Notes: generated by a model from the letters alone, not told the origin. DNA of 64,000 nt from Prinia subflava (GCF_021018805.1 NC_086283.1:63008182-63072181), one strand, 5' to 3'. Positions 12,765 through 24,369 are shown, counted from the first letter of the stretch. Made by a program: numbers and translations.

Positions 12765-13942
12765 ATAATCACAGAAAAGGCCAAGGTGGAAGGGACCCAC
12801 AAGGATTATTGAGTTCAACTCCTGGTGCTGCACAGCACGATTCCCAAGAGTCACACAATGTACCTGATGGTGTTGTCCCAACACTTGAGCTCTATCAGGC
12901 TTGGTGCTGTGACCACTTCCTTGAGGACCGTGTTCAAGTACTCAATCACCCTCTGGGTGAAGAACCTTTTCCTGACAGCCAGCCTAAACCTGCCCTGACA
13001 CAAGGTCAGGCCATTCCCTTGGGTCCTGTCACTGTCACCACAGAGGAGAGATCAGTGCCTGCCCCTCCTCTGCCCCTCACAAGAAGTTGTACCTGCAGTG
13101 AGGTCTCCCCTCAGTCTCCTCCAGGCTGAGCAGACCAAGTGATCTCAGCCACTCCTCACATGGCTTCACCTCAAGGCCCTTCAACATCTTCATTGCCCTC
13201 CTCTGGACACTAATAGCCTAATGCCTTGTGTTTTGGTACCCAAAACTGCCCCCAGAACTTGAGGTGAGGATGCTCCAGTGCAGAGCAGAGCAGGACAGTC
13301 CCCTCCCTTTCTTGGCTGTGATGCTGTGCCTGATGTCCTCCAAGACAGGGGTATCCCTCCTGGCTGCCAGGGCACTGCTGACTCATGATCAACTTTCGAT
13401 TAAACGGATTCCCAGGTCCCTTTCTATGGCACTGCTTTCCAACATCTCATTCCTCAGTCTGTCTGTACATCTAGGGTTTCTGCATCCCAGGTGTGGAATC
13501 TGGCACTGTCCCTTGTTGAAGTTCATGTGGTTGGTGATTGCCCAGACTTCTAATTTGTTGAGATCTCTCTGAAGGGTCTTTCTGCCTTCAAGGGACCAGT
13601 TTTGTATCATCATCAAATTTATCAGTATCCCTTTCAGTTCTGTGTCCAGATCATTTATGATGTAGAAGAGCACAGAGCTGAGGTTGGATCCCTGCGGAAC
13701 CCTACTAGCGAGACATCACCAGTCTGATGTGTCACCCCATTTATGTAACCCTTTGTGCCTGACCCCTGAGCCAGCTGCTCACCCATCCCATGATGTGTTT
13801 ATCCAGCTATGTGCTTCACATTTCTTCCAGAAGGATACCAAGAGAGACAGTATAAAAAGCTTCACTGAAATCCAAAAAGATTACATCAGCTGACTTCCTT
13901 TGATCAACTAGCTGAGTTACCTTGTCACTAAAGGAAATCAGA
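12765..13942 (-). mobile_element. CR1 LINE, 5'-truncated, about 1.2 kb
   Basis: On the minus strand, the element ends at about 12768, where the plus text AATCACAGAAAAGGCCAAGG and GGAAGGGACCCACAAGGATT is reverse-complement CR1 3' UTR. Upstream in element direction, the minus frame at 13389-13673 gives the RT C-terminal region of CR1 (NHMNFNKGQCQIPHLG, then LESSAIERDLGI), and the text up to about 13942 parallels the CR1 RT segment near the FADDT block. Several frame changes show that it is inactive. Confidence 0.85.
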
Positions 13943-16900
13943 TGCCATATGTTGATGGAAAATTGCATATTGATAATCTATTTTTTGTCTTATGGGAGCT
14001 TTCACTTTTTTTTTACCTGTTAAGATTTTGCCTGCCCATGCAACACCCTGAGGTCAAAGTATGGTTGTGGGTGTCTAACCTGTAAAGCCAAAGGCACTTG
14101 CCAACAAAGCTAGAAACCTCATTGGTACTTCTGTTTGTAGAGATGTGATAAGGTTAAATCTTATCCCAAATTATCAAATTCAAATTATCTTTTGTTTCTT
14201 CTTACAAAGACCTCTTAACCAAACCTCTTACTCTCTCCCCTAACCTCTCTTTCTTCTTCAGATTCTGTACTCAAGGAGAATGAAGGTGGTCAGCAGAACA
14301 ACCCGGAGGAAGAAGTCCTTGAATGTGGACTATGTGAAATATGAAGGCAATAATTTATGATGGTGTGATAGTAAACAAGCATCAGTTACAATCTGAAGAC
14401 CCACAACTTACTTAGTGATAGGAGTCTCCTTCTTCCTGAAAAAAAATTGGAAGCATCTCTTTTCCAACAAACAATAGCATATTGGTTTTTTGTGTGTCCT
14501 GTGCAAACCAGGAAAAATAATGTTTATTTGGGTTAATATTTAGGATTTTATCCAGGAAGACTATATTATGTGTTGCTCCAAAATTGAACTTTCTTAGACA
14601 TTGTTTACCTGAAAATGTGTAAAATGCCAACACTGTCTCTACTTTCTACTAATTTCACAATACTTTTCTTAGCTCAACTTTAGATTTTCAAGAGCTGTCA
14701 GCTTAAATATCAATTATTTCATTCTGCTTTCCTACATAAACAAATTCTTTGAATACTTTTCTATCTCAATATTTCAGACTGATATTCTGTGCTCAGTTAC
14801 TTTGTCAAATATTATTTATTGTGCATGCTTCTGAATGACAATGCAGGGACCTATATTTTTTCTTAAGCTTTTCATTCCTTGACAGAGTAATGCTGGATTC
14901 TTTAAACTGAGAAGCAGCAGGAAAAAACAATTAACCTTTATATTCTGTATATTTTTTGGAAAATGTTCTTTAGTTTGTTGGCTTCCTATACAAGAGCCTG
15001 TGTGCATTTTATTTCACTGCCAAATTCCTTCATTGTGCAAAAATAAGTTCCTTACTAATTAATTCATAAAACTCTATCTACTTCTGTCTACAAGAGAGAT
15101 GCCGTTTGCATTTTTCTTTAAAAACCACTTTCATTCAATCTGAACTGAAATTGTTTCATTCCACTTTTTGTGAGATGAAAAAGGTTGTAATATATTCAGC
15201 ACGTATTCAGAGAAATTAAAATATAGCTTAAATATATATTTTCATTTGTATACTAGAATTATGCTTCCATATTTTCTTAAATTGTATGTGTTTTATTTAT
15301 TTGTTTGTTTGGGTTTTTTTGCTTGAATCCTTTTAAAATATAAAAAAATTTAAAAACTGAAAGTACATTATTTGATCTTTATATTTCCATTTAAAAACTT
15401 TGCAGTCTTGGGTGAAATCCAGAGCTTGCCATTGATTCAGTAAACATAGATCTCAAGTATGTTTATTAGTATGACATCTGAAGTAGTAATGTGCACCAGA
15501 GCACATTTTTAGGGAGAAAAAAAAACAATACAGGCATTAGAGAAGTTTTTAAAAGTCTGTATTCAGGATTCTGATGCTTCTAAGGCTGAGACGCTTCTAA
15601 ATAAAAAAATAAAAATAAAAGGTAAGGTCAGATAACAGTTTTGTGTATTTAATAAAACTGTTTTTGTCCTACAAGGAAATGATGCTATCAGCTTGAGACT
15701 TTAATGTTTCAGTCTAATAATGAAAAAAAAAATCTTCCTAGACTTTTAAAGTAGGAAAGCCTGGCGTGTCAAAAAAATTCTTCTAATATTTGATTTATGA
15801 TCATTAACCTAAGTGCTTTTTAGAACTGCAATATTCATCAGCTTTGAGATATAACATGTTTCACATGAGTCAGACAATAGCTGCACCTGGATCAGGATAG
15901 TCCCCTTACCTTTTGTTCTTTTGACCATGACAACCATGTTCTTATGACTTATCCCTTTTCAGTAAAAAGTTAACTCTGGTTGTAAGAACACCACTGTTTC
16001 TCTTTGGTTGAGAAAGGAGAAATGAAACCCTCTCTAAGAGCACATCTGAACTAGAATTGAATCCAAATTAATAGAGTTTAGAAAAAATAGTTCTGACTAT
16101 ATAGTTGTTGCAAGTAATAAAGCACATCAATCAATACCAGAGAGTATGCCTCTTCTTCTTACATATTCCAGTTTTCTGGACAGTTTAAGATCTCTATTTT
16201 TATGTTCTTGTTGAAACAAAATATTTATGCATGACAAAATTCTGTCTACAAGCCACTAATGATCCTGCATGAACACTGAGAACTATACCAATCAGAAAAT
16301 TCAGATTCTTCTCCCTTCTGGAAAACAAAAAAAAGGTGCAGAAAAGACTCTCCCTATTACAGTGTTGGTTTAAGAAAGATGCTTCTGGGAAGCTGATCCT
16401 GCCTGGAAATGTATGTGTAGCATACAAATAAGGTGAAGTATTCTTGAATGACAATTAGGTTGGATGTTTTGAGACTAGCTAGCATAACAATATATTCTCA
16501 CATGCAAAAGCTTTGGAATAATGTTCTTAACCAGGACGTTTTAATGCTGGGCTTCAGTCCAGTTTGAATAGTAACACCAGAGCTGTGAGTCCCTTCACTG
16601 TAAATATGGGCATATTCTAGGAATGCTGATTCAGCTCAAAAGCAACAATGCAGGTGTTACTTTCTGATAAAAGAAAAAAAGCAAGGAGATTTCAATCTGC
16701 TGTCTTGGAGCCCGAGTACATACATGATGACAGTGAAGCAGACTACCAAATAGCTGTTCTAGTAAGGGCACATTTTTCAATCCAACAGTTCCTCCCATGA
16801 ATGATTCTGCACTATGCCACTGTTACTACTTGGAGAATCTAAACTTTTTCTGATAGAGTAACACTGCAGTACAAGATCAATATCCAGGAAATTTGTCAAC

Positions 16901-18716
16901 AAAAAAAGAATGAAAATACAATAGAAAATACGGTTATCAAATGATAATCCACTTGCAAGCAATTTTTGCATTGCTTGTCTTCATACCATTTTCTGTTTCT
17001 TTTTTCCTCTCCTAAGTGAATAGGCAGGTATTGAGGTAATTTTAATATTTTGAGTAAGTATAGCTGGAAAGTAGGTGTTTGAAACTAAAAGCAGAAGTAA
17101 TACACTTAGCATAACAGTTACCAGACTTTGAGCTCACGCTTTTTTGCCCCTAAGAGGCACTGGCCACTGTGAATATTTTAAACTCATTATATGAGAACAA
17201 GCTACACTGAGCTGGGAATATGCTCTTGCTCATTGTAACAAAATTTTGCATCTCTAAGAGCATAGTTAAAACATACAGTATTCATGTCCAGGCATTACTG
17301 AGACAGAAATGATGTTGTGTACTTAGGAGCATGCCGGCTATTTCTTTCCATTTATCTGTCCAGTAATTTTTAACCAATTTATGCTTCAGTCTTCAAAACA
17401 TTTTGCAATGAGGAATCCATTACATGCCAGATGCAGGGACATGTCATTTTGTTGTGTTGAATCTACTACCAGCAGGATTTGAGTTTAAAGGTTACCTGTT
17501 TAGGAGAGACTATCAGTGCCCCTAAAAGGAGGTCTGTAGTGCATATATCCTGATGCTTTGCTCATATAGGGATGCAGAGGTAATTAACATATTACAGGCA
17601 AGGTGTTGTTGTGGTGGTTTTTTATTTTTTTTTTAATGTGCCTTTTAATTCAAGGAAATTGTATATTTCAGTAGCTTTTCTCACATTCTTCTTTTCTGAT
17701 TTGACATGTAGCAGAATGATTGTAGTTTTCTTACCTGATTCCTTTCTAAAAATTTTTAAATTTTCCACCTCTAGCTGTTTTTCCCATTGGTAACAGAGAA
17801 AGAATGTGTAAGTTCTCTCAGCTCTAACTTCTCAAAGCTTCTGTAGACAATGACAATTAGAACTACACATACTCTTTCTCTGTTGATGTTTTAACTCAAT
17901 TTTGCCCAGCAGTGTGCTACATTAACTTCAATAGACATAGCACTAATTTGAAGGGCATTATAAAAAAATATTATTAGTTCTTATAATATATAACCACATA
18001 CTGAATTTCACCCATTTTACCTGGAAGTAAAATGGTTTGGTTCTTTTGTCCTCTTCTGTAATAACTTTTCTAGGTGTAAGAGTTTTAAAGGTGGGAGAAA
18101 AGGAAAGGCTTTAATTCTTTTCAGACACATTTCTAGTGAAGTAGAGATGTTTGCCTAAGGTTTGATTCTACTGATCCAGCACTTCTTTCTTGGGACCAAG
18201 GTGCTAGCTAACAATTTCTTCACTTCTATGATTTCATCCATATTTCTTCTTTTCTTCCAAGCATTATCCCAATCATGTTGGATATAACCACACTTTAAAA
18301 ATATCTTCTTGGCCATTGCATGGTGCATCTTAAAAGAATTTTCTCTAGCAGAATGGTAAGGCTGAATTACAGGAATCCTGCGAATGCTGGAAAAGTCTCC
18401 ATTACTACTGAACAGGGCCTGTTTTAACCATAGCTATTATGGTTCTGATAAATTGTTATCAGTGTGAGAAAATTACTGCTCTTAGTAGCATCCAGGAAGT
18501 GTGAGGAAGTCCTACCTATATACCAATGCCAAGAAGGTACTCCTGAATTAAGATACTTGACTATCTTGTATTTTAATATATTAAGATACTCAAACTCATG
18601 GAACCTTCTGCCTGAAATTCCGATACTTTATTCCAATAGTTTAAACTGCAAAGTATTAGCATGGGGCATGTGTGCCTGTGTCTCGATATGCAGGTGTGTA
18701 GAATTCTATCTGTGCT
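13943..18716. other. AT-rich flank of the nested provirus, one weak exon candidate
   Basis: No recognised repeats. The only point of interest is the possible splice acceptor at 14260, described separately. Homopolymer A and T runs are common (for example 15600-15625 and 15723-15735). ORFs are short and look random. Confidence 0.5.
14262..14358 (+). other. Weak candidate exon behind a strong polypyrimidine tract
   Basis: A long pyrimidine tract at about 14223-14259 ends in TTCTTCTTCAG (AG at 14260-14261), a good-looking 3' splice site. The next 97 bases are open in a frame reading ILYSRRMKVVSRTTRRKKSL and on to a TGA at about 14358, and a second frame is open for 26 codons. The patch is less AT-rich than its surroundings. 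I do not recognise the protein and see no matching upstream exon, so it may be chance or part of a non-coding transcript. Confidence 0.15.
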
Positions 18717-18722
18717 GTTACA

Positions 18723-19053
18723 TGTTGCCATGAATTTTCCTGGTTTGCTGAGCGTTCATATTAAAGGAGAAACGTGCAGTTTCTCACGCTGGTGAATTGT
18801 AAACACAGGACCATGTTTTGTAAATACTGGCAATGTTATGAATTCTTTCTCCAAGACAAGGGGAGGTTGAATGACAGCCTCCTGGACCAATGTGACAGGA
18901 GAGGTGGCAATGCCCTTCTCCAATCCATGGTCACCTTGACACAGATATATAATGGAAAAATAAACTAAGGGCAGGGTCTTCTGCCCTGCTGCTGTTGTTG
19001 CACCCAGATCTGTGTCCCCAGTCTGTTTTCCTGGTTGGGCCTCCACGGTGATA
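18723..19053 (+). repeat. 5' LTR of the outer ERVK-like provirus
   Basis: 331 bp, beginning TGTTGCC and ending GGTGATA, with imperfect inverted ends. A TATATAA box lies near 18946-18952, and AATAAA at 18959-18964 is followed by GCAGGG...CCCTGC, which can fold as a short hairpin around the presumed R region. It differs from the 3' LTR at five positions. The short frames inside it (64 codons plus, 96 codons minus) recur in every LTR copy because the copies are nearly identical, and they do not suggest genes. Confidence 0.95.
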
Positions 19054-19055
19054 AC

Positions 19056-19073
19056 TGGCGCCTACGTGGTCAA
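19056..19073 (+). promoter_or_regulatory. Primer binding site of the outer provirus, tRNA-Lys-like
   Basis: Two bases after the 5' LTR comes TGGCGCCTACGTGGTCAA. It begins with the TGG that pairs with tRNA CCA. It resembles the tRNA-Lys(1,2) site TGGCGCCCAACGTGGGGC, with one base missing and mismatches at the far end. Lys primers are common in betaretrovirus-like elements, which agrees with the 6-bp duplication. Confidence 0.65.
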
Positions 19074-19148
19074 GTTGCAAGCTAGTGAGGAAAGAAAAAA
19101 GAAGAAAAAAAATCTGCCTTCTACAGCTGCAAAAAGAAGAAACCCACG

Positions 19149-21187
19149 ATGTTCTCAGAGGAACGATTGATGATGGAACTGCTCCACTCCTTTTTGTTGT
19201 CCTGTGACGCTGACTTGACCAGGAAACACGTGAGAGAACTGCTTAGCTGGGGGAAGAAACTTGGAATTTTTTATAGTGCTGAAAAAGCACTCTCAATCGA
19301 CCCACGGAAAACCCTGGGGGAAAAACTTTTTTTATCCGTTCTGAACGGAAATATGAGAGCTAGCGCTCTCTTACGGACCTGGGGAACAGTCTTCCCACTT
19401 TTAAAAGAGGCTGGGGAGGACTTTGAAGTTGATTCTGGGCTTTCGACAGGAAGCAGCACTGGCTCCCCTGCGAGCTCCGTCGCTTCTGACAAGGATTGCT
19501 CTGATGCGGGGTTAGAGCCGATGCAGGAGACCCCCACCCCCATGTCGGGGGTTGGGCGCGCCCAGCGGGGTTTTTGGAAGGGCTGGGAAGCTTTTTTCGG
19601 TCCGCTCCCCGCGCGGTTGGCCGGGCGGGGAGCTCGGGTGCCGAGGGGGCGGAGCACTCGGCATCGGGTCCCACGCCGAGCGCGGGGGATCGCCCGCGCT
19701 GCCCCGGGCCGCCCTGCCGCGGCGACCCCCCCCGCTGCCCGCCACCGCTGCGGGGTCCGCCCTGCAGCTGCCGCGCGGAGCCGCGCCGCCGCGTGGCACC
19801 GCCGCGCGTCCCCTCCCTGCCGCTCGGGGAATGCCCCCCCGCACCGAGCAGGAGGGGCTCTCGGCTGCCTCTGCTGCCGCCGACCTGGCCACCGACCCAT
19901 CGGCTGATGGAACAGGAGCTGAAGGCTGTGGCCGATCGGCCACGCCTCCCTGCCCAGCGCGACAATCGCCCCCCCCGCTCAGAGAGGAGTCTGAGCGAGT
20001 CACTGTCCCCCGCCCACCCCCCCTACGGGGCCGGGTCGGCTGTGGGAGATGATAACGGGGCAAAAGCGTTGTCTGATGTGCACGCTTTTCCTGTCATGAA
20101 ATCGGATGAGGTTTTTAGTCCTGCATCCCAGGTGAATCAGGCTGCTGACCTAAGAGAGCTGCTGCCTGAAGATGCAGCTTTGCCCGAGCCAGTTCAGGGA
20201 CCTGTGGACGTGGGTCCACAGCATCATAGCCATGATGACCCATCATGGGCAGTCCCGTTTCCCTTATCAAGGGACGTGGCAGAAAATAATACAAGCTTCA
20301 CTGAGGCAATTCAATGGATCAGTGCAGAATTTGAGAATCTGATCTTTCCTTATGTAATAAGAGGTTTTGCAACAGTGATGCTTGAACCTCAACAGTTTTT
20401 TACCTTTGAAAGAAATTGGAAATTCCTAGCTGGACAAATGGCTGTCGTAAATAGCCACCTGCCTCGAGACGATCCCTTGTTTGGGGTCGGAGCTGACCTA
20501 CTTATGGGGAGGAGTCAATATGCTTGCCCTGATGTGCAAGCTGGTCTTTCTCGCACTGTCTTAGATTCGTGCAGATACATAGGGATATCTGCATTGATAA
20601 AAACCAAGTTATCTTTCTCCCCAAAGCAAGACTTCTCAGATATAGCACAGAAGCCAGGTGAACCTTTTCATCGACTTATAGTGCGTCTGATGGATTTTTT
20701 AGAGATGAGAGTCCAGGATAGCACTTTAAGAATGATAATTTTGGAGCAATTAGCAATAAACCATGCTAATTCTGCTTGCCAGAGGCTCCTGGAAACCATT
20801 CCAGAGACTTCTACTGTCCTGGAGATGGTCCAGACCTGTGCAGTTCTAAACACCTGTGATTCTATGGTGATGACCCCAACGGCTGCTTCACAGCCGGCTG
20901 AACAGAGGCAGAATGCTGGACATGAGACACAGGCAGATATTCAGCCTAGTGGAGAACAGGAAAAGGAGGCACAGAAAGTGACTCCCTTGTTTTTCTGCGC
21001 ACAATGTGGGGGTCCAGACCATACTGCAGAAACTTGCAAAGCAGTGGGTCATGCCAAGCCCACGCCAAGCCCGAAAACTCGGAGGCGAAGAAAAAGACGA
21101 AGACGTCAGGGGGACGAAACAGTTTCCCAAGCTCTAGAACAAGAGCAAAATTCTCTGGCTGGTGTACAGCCATCATCTCAAGTGTAG
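19149..21187 (+). pseudogene. gag: gag of the outer ERVK-like element, with a frame change between matrix and capsid
   Basis: Gag is the structural polyprotein that assembles retroviral particles. Translation plausibly starts at ATG 19149 (MFSEERLMMELLHSF), giving a helical matrix domain. That frame stops at 19907. Capsid lies in another frame, open from ATG 19574 to the stop at 21187 (537 codons). Capsid includes a major-homology-like block (QKPGEPFHRLIVRL, about residues 358-371). Nucleocapsid has one CCHC knuckle (CAQCGGPDHTAETC, about 475-488) and a basic tail (KTRRRRKRRRRQ). Between matrix and capsid is a very GC-rich proline/arginine-rich segment (19540-20060) where all frames are open, so the exact break cannot be placed. 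The long intact capsid-nucleocapsid frame suggests recent origin. Assignment as a betaretrovirus-like gag is an inference from layout and motifs. Confidence 0.8.
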
Positions 21188-21635
21188 GAAGTGTTGATGT
21201 TGCCACATAGCTATGGTCAGTTTTCCTTGGACCTTGCAGTGGGTTTCTACGTCCACATCCTATGTTGCATGCATTCTTTGAGAAAAAGTCAATTGCTCAA
21301 TTTGTGTTTTCTAAGTTCTCTATCCTCAGGTTCTGCGATCCATGCTAAGAAGGCGGCCACTGAAAGTCTGCTGAGCTGCCTCAGGTGCATTGGACTGATC
21401 CTGTTTGATCCTGAAACCTTGTGCACCCTGTGCCACCCTAGTGCCACCCATCAGAGAAGCCTCTTCGAGATCTGATTGACATGGACACGGACTGGCATCC
21501 TCTCTTTTCCTGTATGGCCTCCATAGAGACTTTGGATCCTGTGGAGCTGCTGGACAAGGACTGACTGAAGCAGTGTGATGCTGAGAGCCAGCGGACTGTT
21601 AATCATGGACTCAGAGGAATTGTTTGCTATGGTTC
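21188..21635 (+). other. 3' internal region of the outer element, left of the inner provirus
   Basis: No protease or polymerase motifs appear here. From about 21452 one frame is open apart from a TGA at 21562-21564 and runs up to the insertion point. The same frame continues on the far side of the inner provirus, after the duplicated GTTC, at 29543-29700, where it becomes hydrophobic. This may be the tail of an old env, but the match is only to general character (a hydrophobic span near the end of the element). Confidence 0.35.
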
Positions 21636-22027
21636 TGTTAGCGTAGGAGAACATATAACCACACAGAGGCGATCATATGCGGTTCTTTATTCCAGCGCGC
21701 GGGACACCGGGGTGATAATACACCCAAATCTGATGTCCGAAGGATACAGAGTCGATTCGTGATTTTTATAGTTTAAATTATACACAAGTTAACTAACCCC
21801 CACCCCTAGATACTGATTATCCTATTCCTTAGTTACTATCTTAAATCATACCTACGCTTCTACCCTGATCCACACTTGATTTGGTTAAAACACTAGCATG
21901 GAGCTGTTTACAGAAGCTGACGCTTGTTCCCAGCTAGCTGCATCAAGTTCCAGTTGTACACTCTCTACTTTCCTCCCCCTGCACATTACTCAATCTAGAA
22001 ATTATATTTTTTAACCCTCCACCAACA
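21636..22027 (-). repeat. 3' LTR of the inner provirus
   Basis: 392 bp. On the minus strand it begins TGTTGGTGG and ends GCTAACA. A TATAAAAA box lies near 21763-21770, and an AATAAA signal lies at 21686-21691 (plus text TTTATT). It differs from the 5' LTR at 5 of 392 positions, about 1.3%. Confidence 0.95.
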
Positions 22028-22038
22028 TTCCCCCCTTT
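22028..22038 (-). other. Polypurine tract of the inner provirus
   Basis: The minus strand reads AAAGGGGGGAA directly before the 3' LTR. This is the expected place and composition for the primer of plus-strand DNA synthesis. Confidence 0.9.
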
Positions 22039-22108
22039 GAAAGTATTTTCACTTTAATATACTAAGTGTAAATGCTTTCACTTAATACAGTCCATTAGGC
22101 TTCAGAGT

Positions 22109-22756
22109 TCATACTGGATGTTCATCTTCAAATCCTCTGTTGTCATAGGCTTTGTCCGGGATGTTGTTGCGGATTGAAGGTGCTGGATTCCGTGCCAATG
22201 CCTTCATTATGGTCCTGTTCCAAGATGCCTTTTTCTGTATCTCTCTCTTCAGGATTCTGTAAACTAACCAAATTACTAAAAATATAATCAGTAAAATTAT
22301 CAGATTTTCAAGGATAGACTTTATCCATGAACTCACATTCCATCCTAATCCTTCAAAGATTTTACCCAACCAGCTAGTAGCTAAATCCTTTTGTTCCTTT
22401 TGTGCCTCATGCTCTATTTGTTTTAACTGACTGATGTCATGTTCTACATCTGCAGTTACATTTGGGATGTGGATGCAGCAATGGTCGATTTGTCCCTTTA
22501 AATATCCACACACTCCGTGTTCTTTCAAAAGTAACATATCTAAAGCCAAACGATTTTGCAGGGTCATTTTGGTGGTGGCCTGTAATTGCACATTGAGTTC
22601 CTTAAATCCCTCTCGTGTGATTCTTGCTAATCTGTCTACCTGACCTGTGAGTCTATATAGCATTTCTCTATTTCGATAATTTGCAATGGGACCAAACAAG
22701 GATTCTAGGGCCCACCCAATCTTTACTCCACTAAGAGGGTTCCTTCCAAGTGTCAT
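22109..22756 (-). pseudogene. env: env transmembrane subunit of the inner provirus
   Basis: This 215-codon frame is the membrane-anchored part of a retroviral envelope. A heptad-like helical region around residues 40-75 leads into LQNRLALDMLLLKEHG, the position of the conserved ectodomain segment, followed by a C-x9-CC motif. The usual gamma-type spacing is C-x6-CC, so the gap is longer here. A second charged helix follows, then a membrane span (ILENLIILLIIFLVIWLVY, near residues 147-165) and a cytoplasmic tail that reaches the stop at 22109. The upstream furin-like KAKR lies in another frame (22757-22921), so subunit continuity is broken. It sits next to the polypurine tract, as expected. 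Confidence 0.85.
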
Positions 22757-22921
22757 CTGGGTTCTTGTCTTCTGAGACGTCTCGCTTTGCTTTTATTTGC
22801 AAGGCTTCACTGCTCCTGTTAAATGGGGATTTCTTCCAAATTGGACATAAAGTGGGAAGGCCCAGGGTGATTTCTCTTACCTCCCCGTCCATAGGCAAGT
22901 GTGTTGTCCATGTGCCATCAC
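22757..22921 (-). pseudogene. env: Remnant of the env surface-subunit C-terminus
   Basis: On the minus strand one frame reads a short stretch with GLPTLCPIWKKSPF and then KAKRDVSED. The basic KAKR resembles a furin cleavage site between the surface and transmembrane subunits. This frame ends in a stop just inside the following transmembrane frame, so a frame change lies near 22750. Most of the surface subunit is missing upstream. Confidence 0.6.
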
Positions 22922-23452
22922 TCAGTTAATTGTTTTGTTCCCTCCTATTTCAGGTAATTTTGACGTTATTATTCCCCAGCTTACTGGGTCCCCTGCTGCC
23001 TTTGGTATTGGCAGACAGGCCGTTATTCTGCTGGTATTATGCATTTTGGCAAAGTCTCTGACCAATCCAATCATTACATTCTCAGCCCGAATTTCATTAG
23101 AAATTTCTATTACTTGTGTTTTTGCCTGTATCTCTCTCTTCATTCTAGAATGAAGAGTTGTTAGTTGACCCTTCTGTATCCCATATCCCAAAGTAACAGC
23201 AATCCCTGCTGGTGACATTAGTATCCATGAAATTAACATTACCCACAGGAAGAGCATGAGCACAGTTACCAATACCATTTGAACAGTTACAGACGTTTCA
23301 GCCTCAGCTTTGTTGGTCCAAAAGTTTCTACAGCCCACGACTGGACTCCACGAGGGACCTTCTTCACACGTGTGTAGTGTATCCAGGGTTCCACTCCAGC
23401 CACTTTGACTGCTGTAAAGGTGGTTAGCAGTACCTGATGGGGACCAGTCCAC
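22922..23452 (-). pseudogene. env: env N-terminal part (leader and start of surface subunit)
   Basis: This 176-codon frame begins inside the integrase coding region and overlaps it by 166 bases, the usual gamma-like arrangement. It has a long leader with a hydrophobic segment (MVLVTVLMLFLWVMLISWIL, near residues 59-78) acting as signal sequence, then a basic stretch (SRMKREIQ) and the beginning of a surface subunit with an NTS glycosylation site and ACLPIPKAAGDPVSWG. It stops after 176 codons. With only about 55 codons before the transmembrane piece, the receptor-binding bulk of the surface subunit (normally several hundred residues in total) has been lost. Confidence 0.75.
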
Positions 23453-24369
23453 TTCTCTTTTAGTGGTTCTTCGTTCCAGGTTTTGATGTATACCTCATCT
23501 CCTGGTTCGATATTGTGGACTGGATTCTCCAGGGCCAGTGGTCTGTTCCACACGAGAACACTTCGAAGCCGAGCTAGAGTTTTCCCGAGGGACAGAACAT
23601 AATTATACACATCTTGTTTCCCTGTGACATGAACATTTGGATTGGGGTTAGGAGATTCATATGGTTTCCCATACAATATTTCATAAGGACTAACTGACAT
23701 CCCACTCCTAGGCTTTATCCGAACCCTCAGCAATGCGATCGGCAAAGCCTGTGGCCACTGCAGTTTGGCTTCCTGGCATATTTTACTGATCTGCCTCTTC
23801 AGTGTCTGGTTCATTCTTTCTACTTGCCCACTTGACTGGGGTCTCCATGGTGTGTGGAGGTCCCAAGATAATCCCAATAACTTGCTTACCTCTTGTACCA
23901 CCGTGGCTATGAAGTGTGGGCCTCTGTCTGATGATATCCCTAGGGGCACCCCAAACCTGGGAATGATCTCCTGTAATAACCACTTAACTGTTTCCTTTGC
24001 TTGGTTTGTGCGACAGGGAAGGGCTTCTGGCCATCCAGAAAACGTGTCAACCCCTACTAACAGGTATTTGTATCCCCGAGTTTTTGGCAGTTCTGCAAAA
24101 TCCACTTGCCAATAGTCTCCTGGTTCTATTCCTATCCGAATTCTGCCTAACTGTGCCTGTCGTCTAGCTACGGGATTGTTTTTCAGACAGATTTCACATT
24201 TAGACATTACTGACTTGGCCATTGTTTGCATCCGTACTGAGATTAGGTATTGTCTTAGCCACTTTACCAACGCCTCTGCACCCCAGTGACACTCATTATG
24301 TTTTACCTGTAAAATTTCTCTCATTACCAAAGGAGGTACCACTATTTGCCCTTGTGCGGTTACATACTA
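23287..24369 (-). pseudogene. pol: Integrase domain of the inner provirus pol
   Basis: Integrase joins viral DNA to host DNA. The 351-codon frame shows an HHCC zinc domain (H15, H19, C49, C52), a complete D,D-35-E core (D81 in QVDFAE, D139 in SSDRGPHF, E175 in GQVERMN) and a C-terminal GPHQVLL module typical of gammaretrovirus-like integrases. It ends in LRLKRL and overlaps env. An in-frame TAG at 24367-24369 separates it from the RNase H end: eight codons lie between the TAG and the GTG that opens the longest frame. This is therefore a nonsense change in pol and not a separate gene. The domain itself looks complete. Confidence 0.9.

Noticed and set aside
19271..20063. Several 160-210-codon frames on the minus strand and a third plus frame in the outer gag
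   Set aside because: They all lie in the GC-rich linker, where stops are rare, and have no start context or conserved domain.
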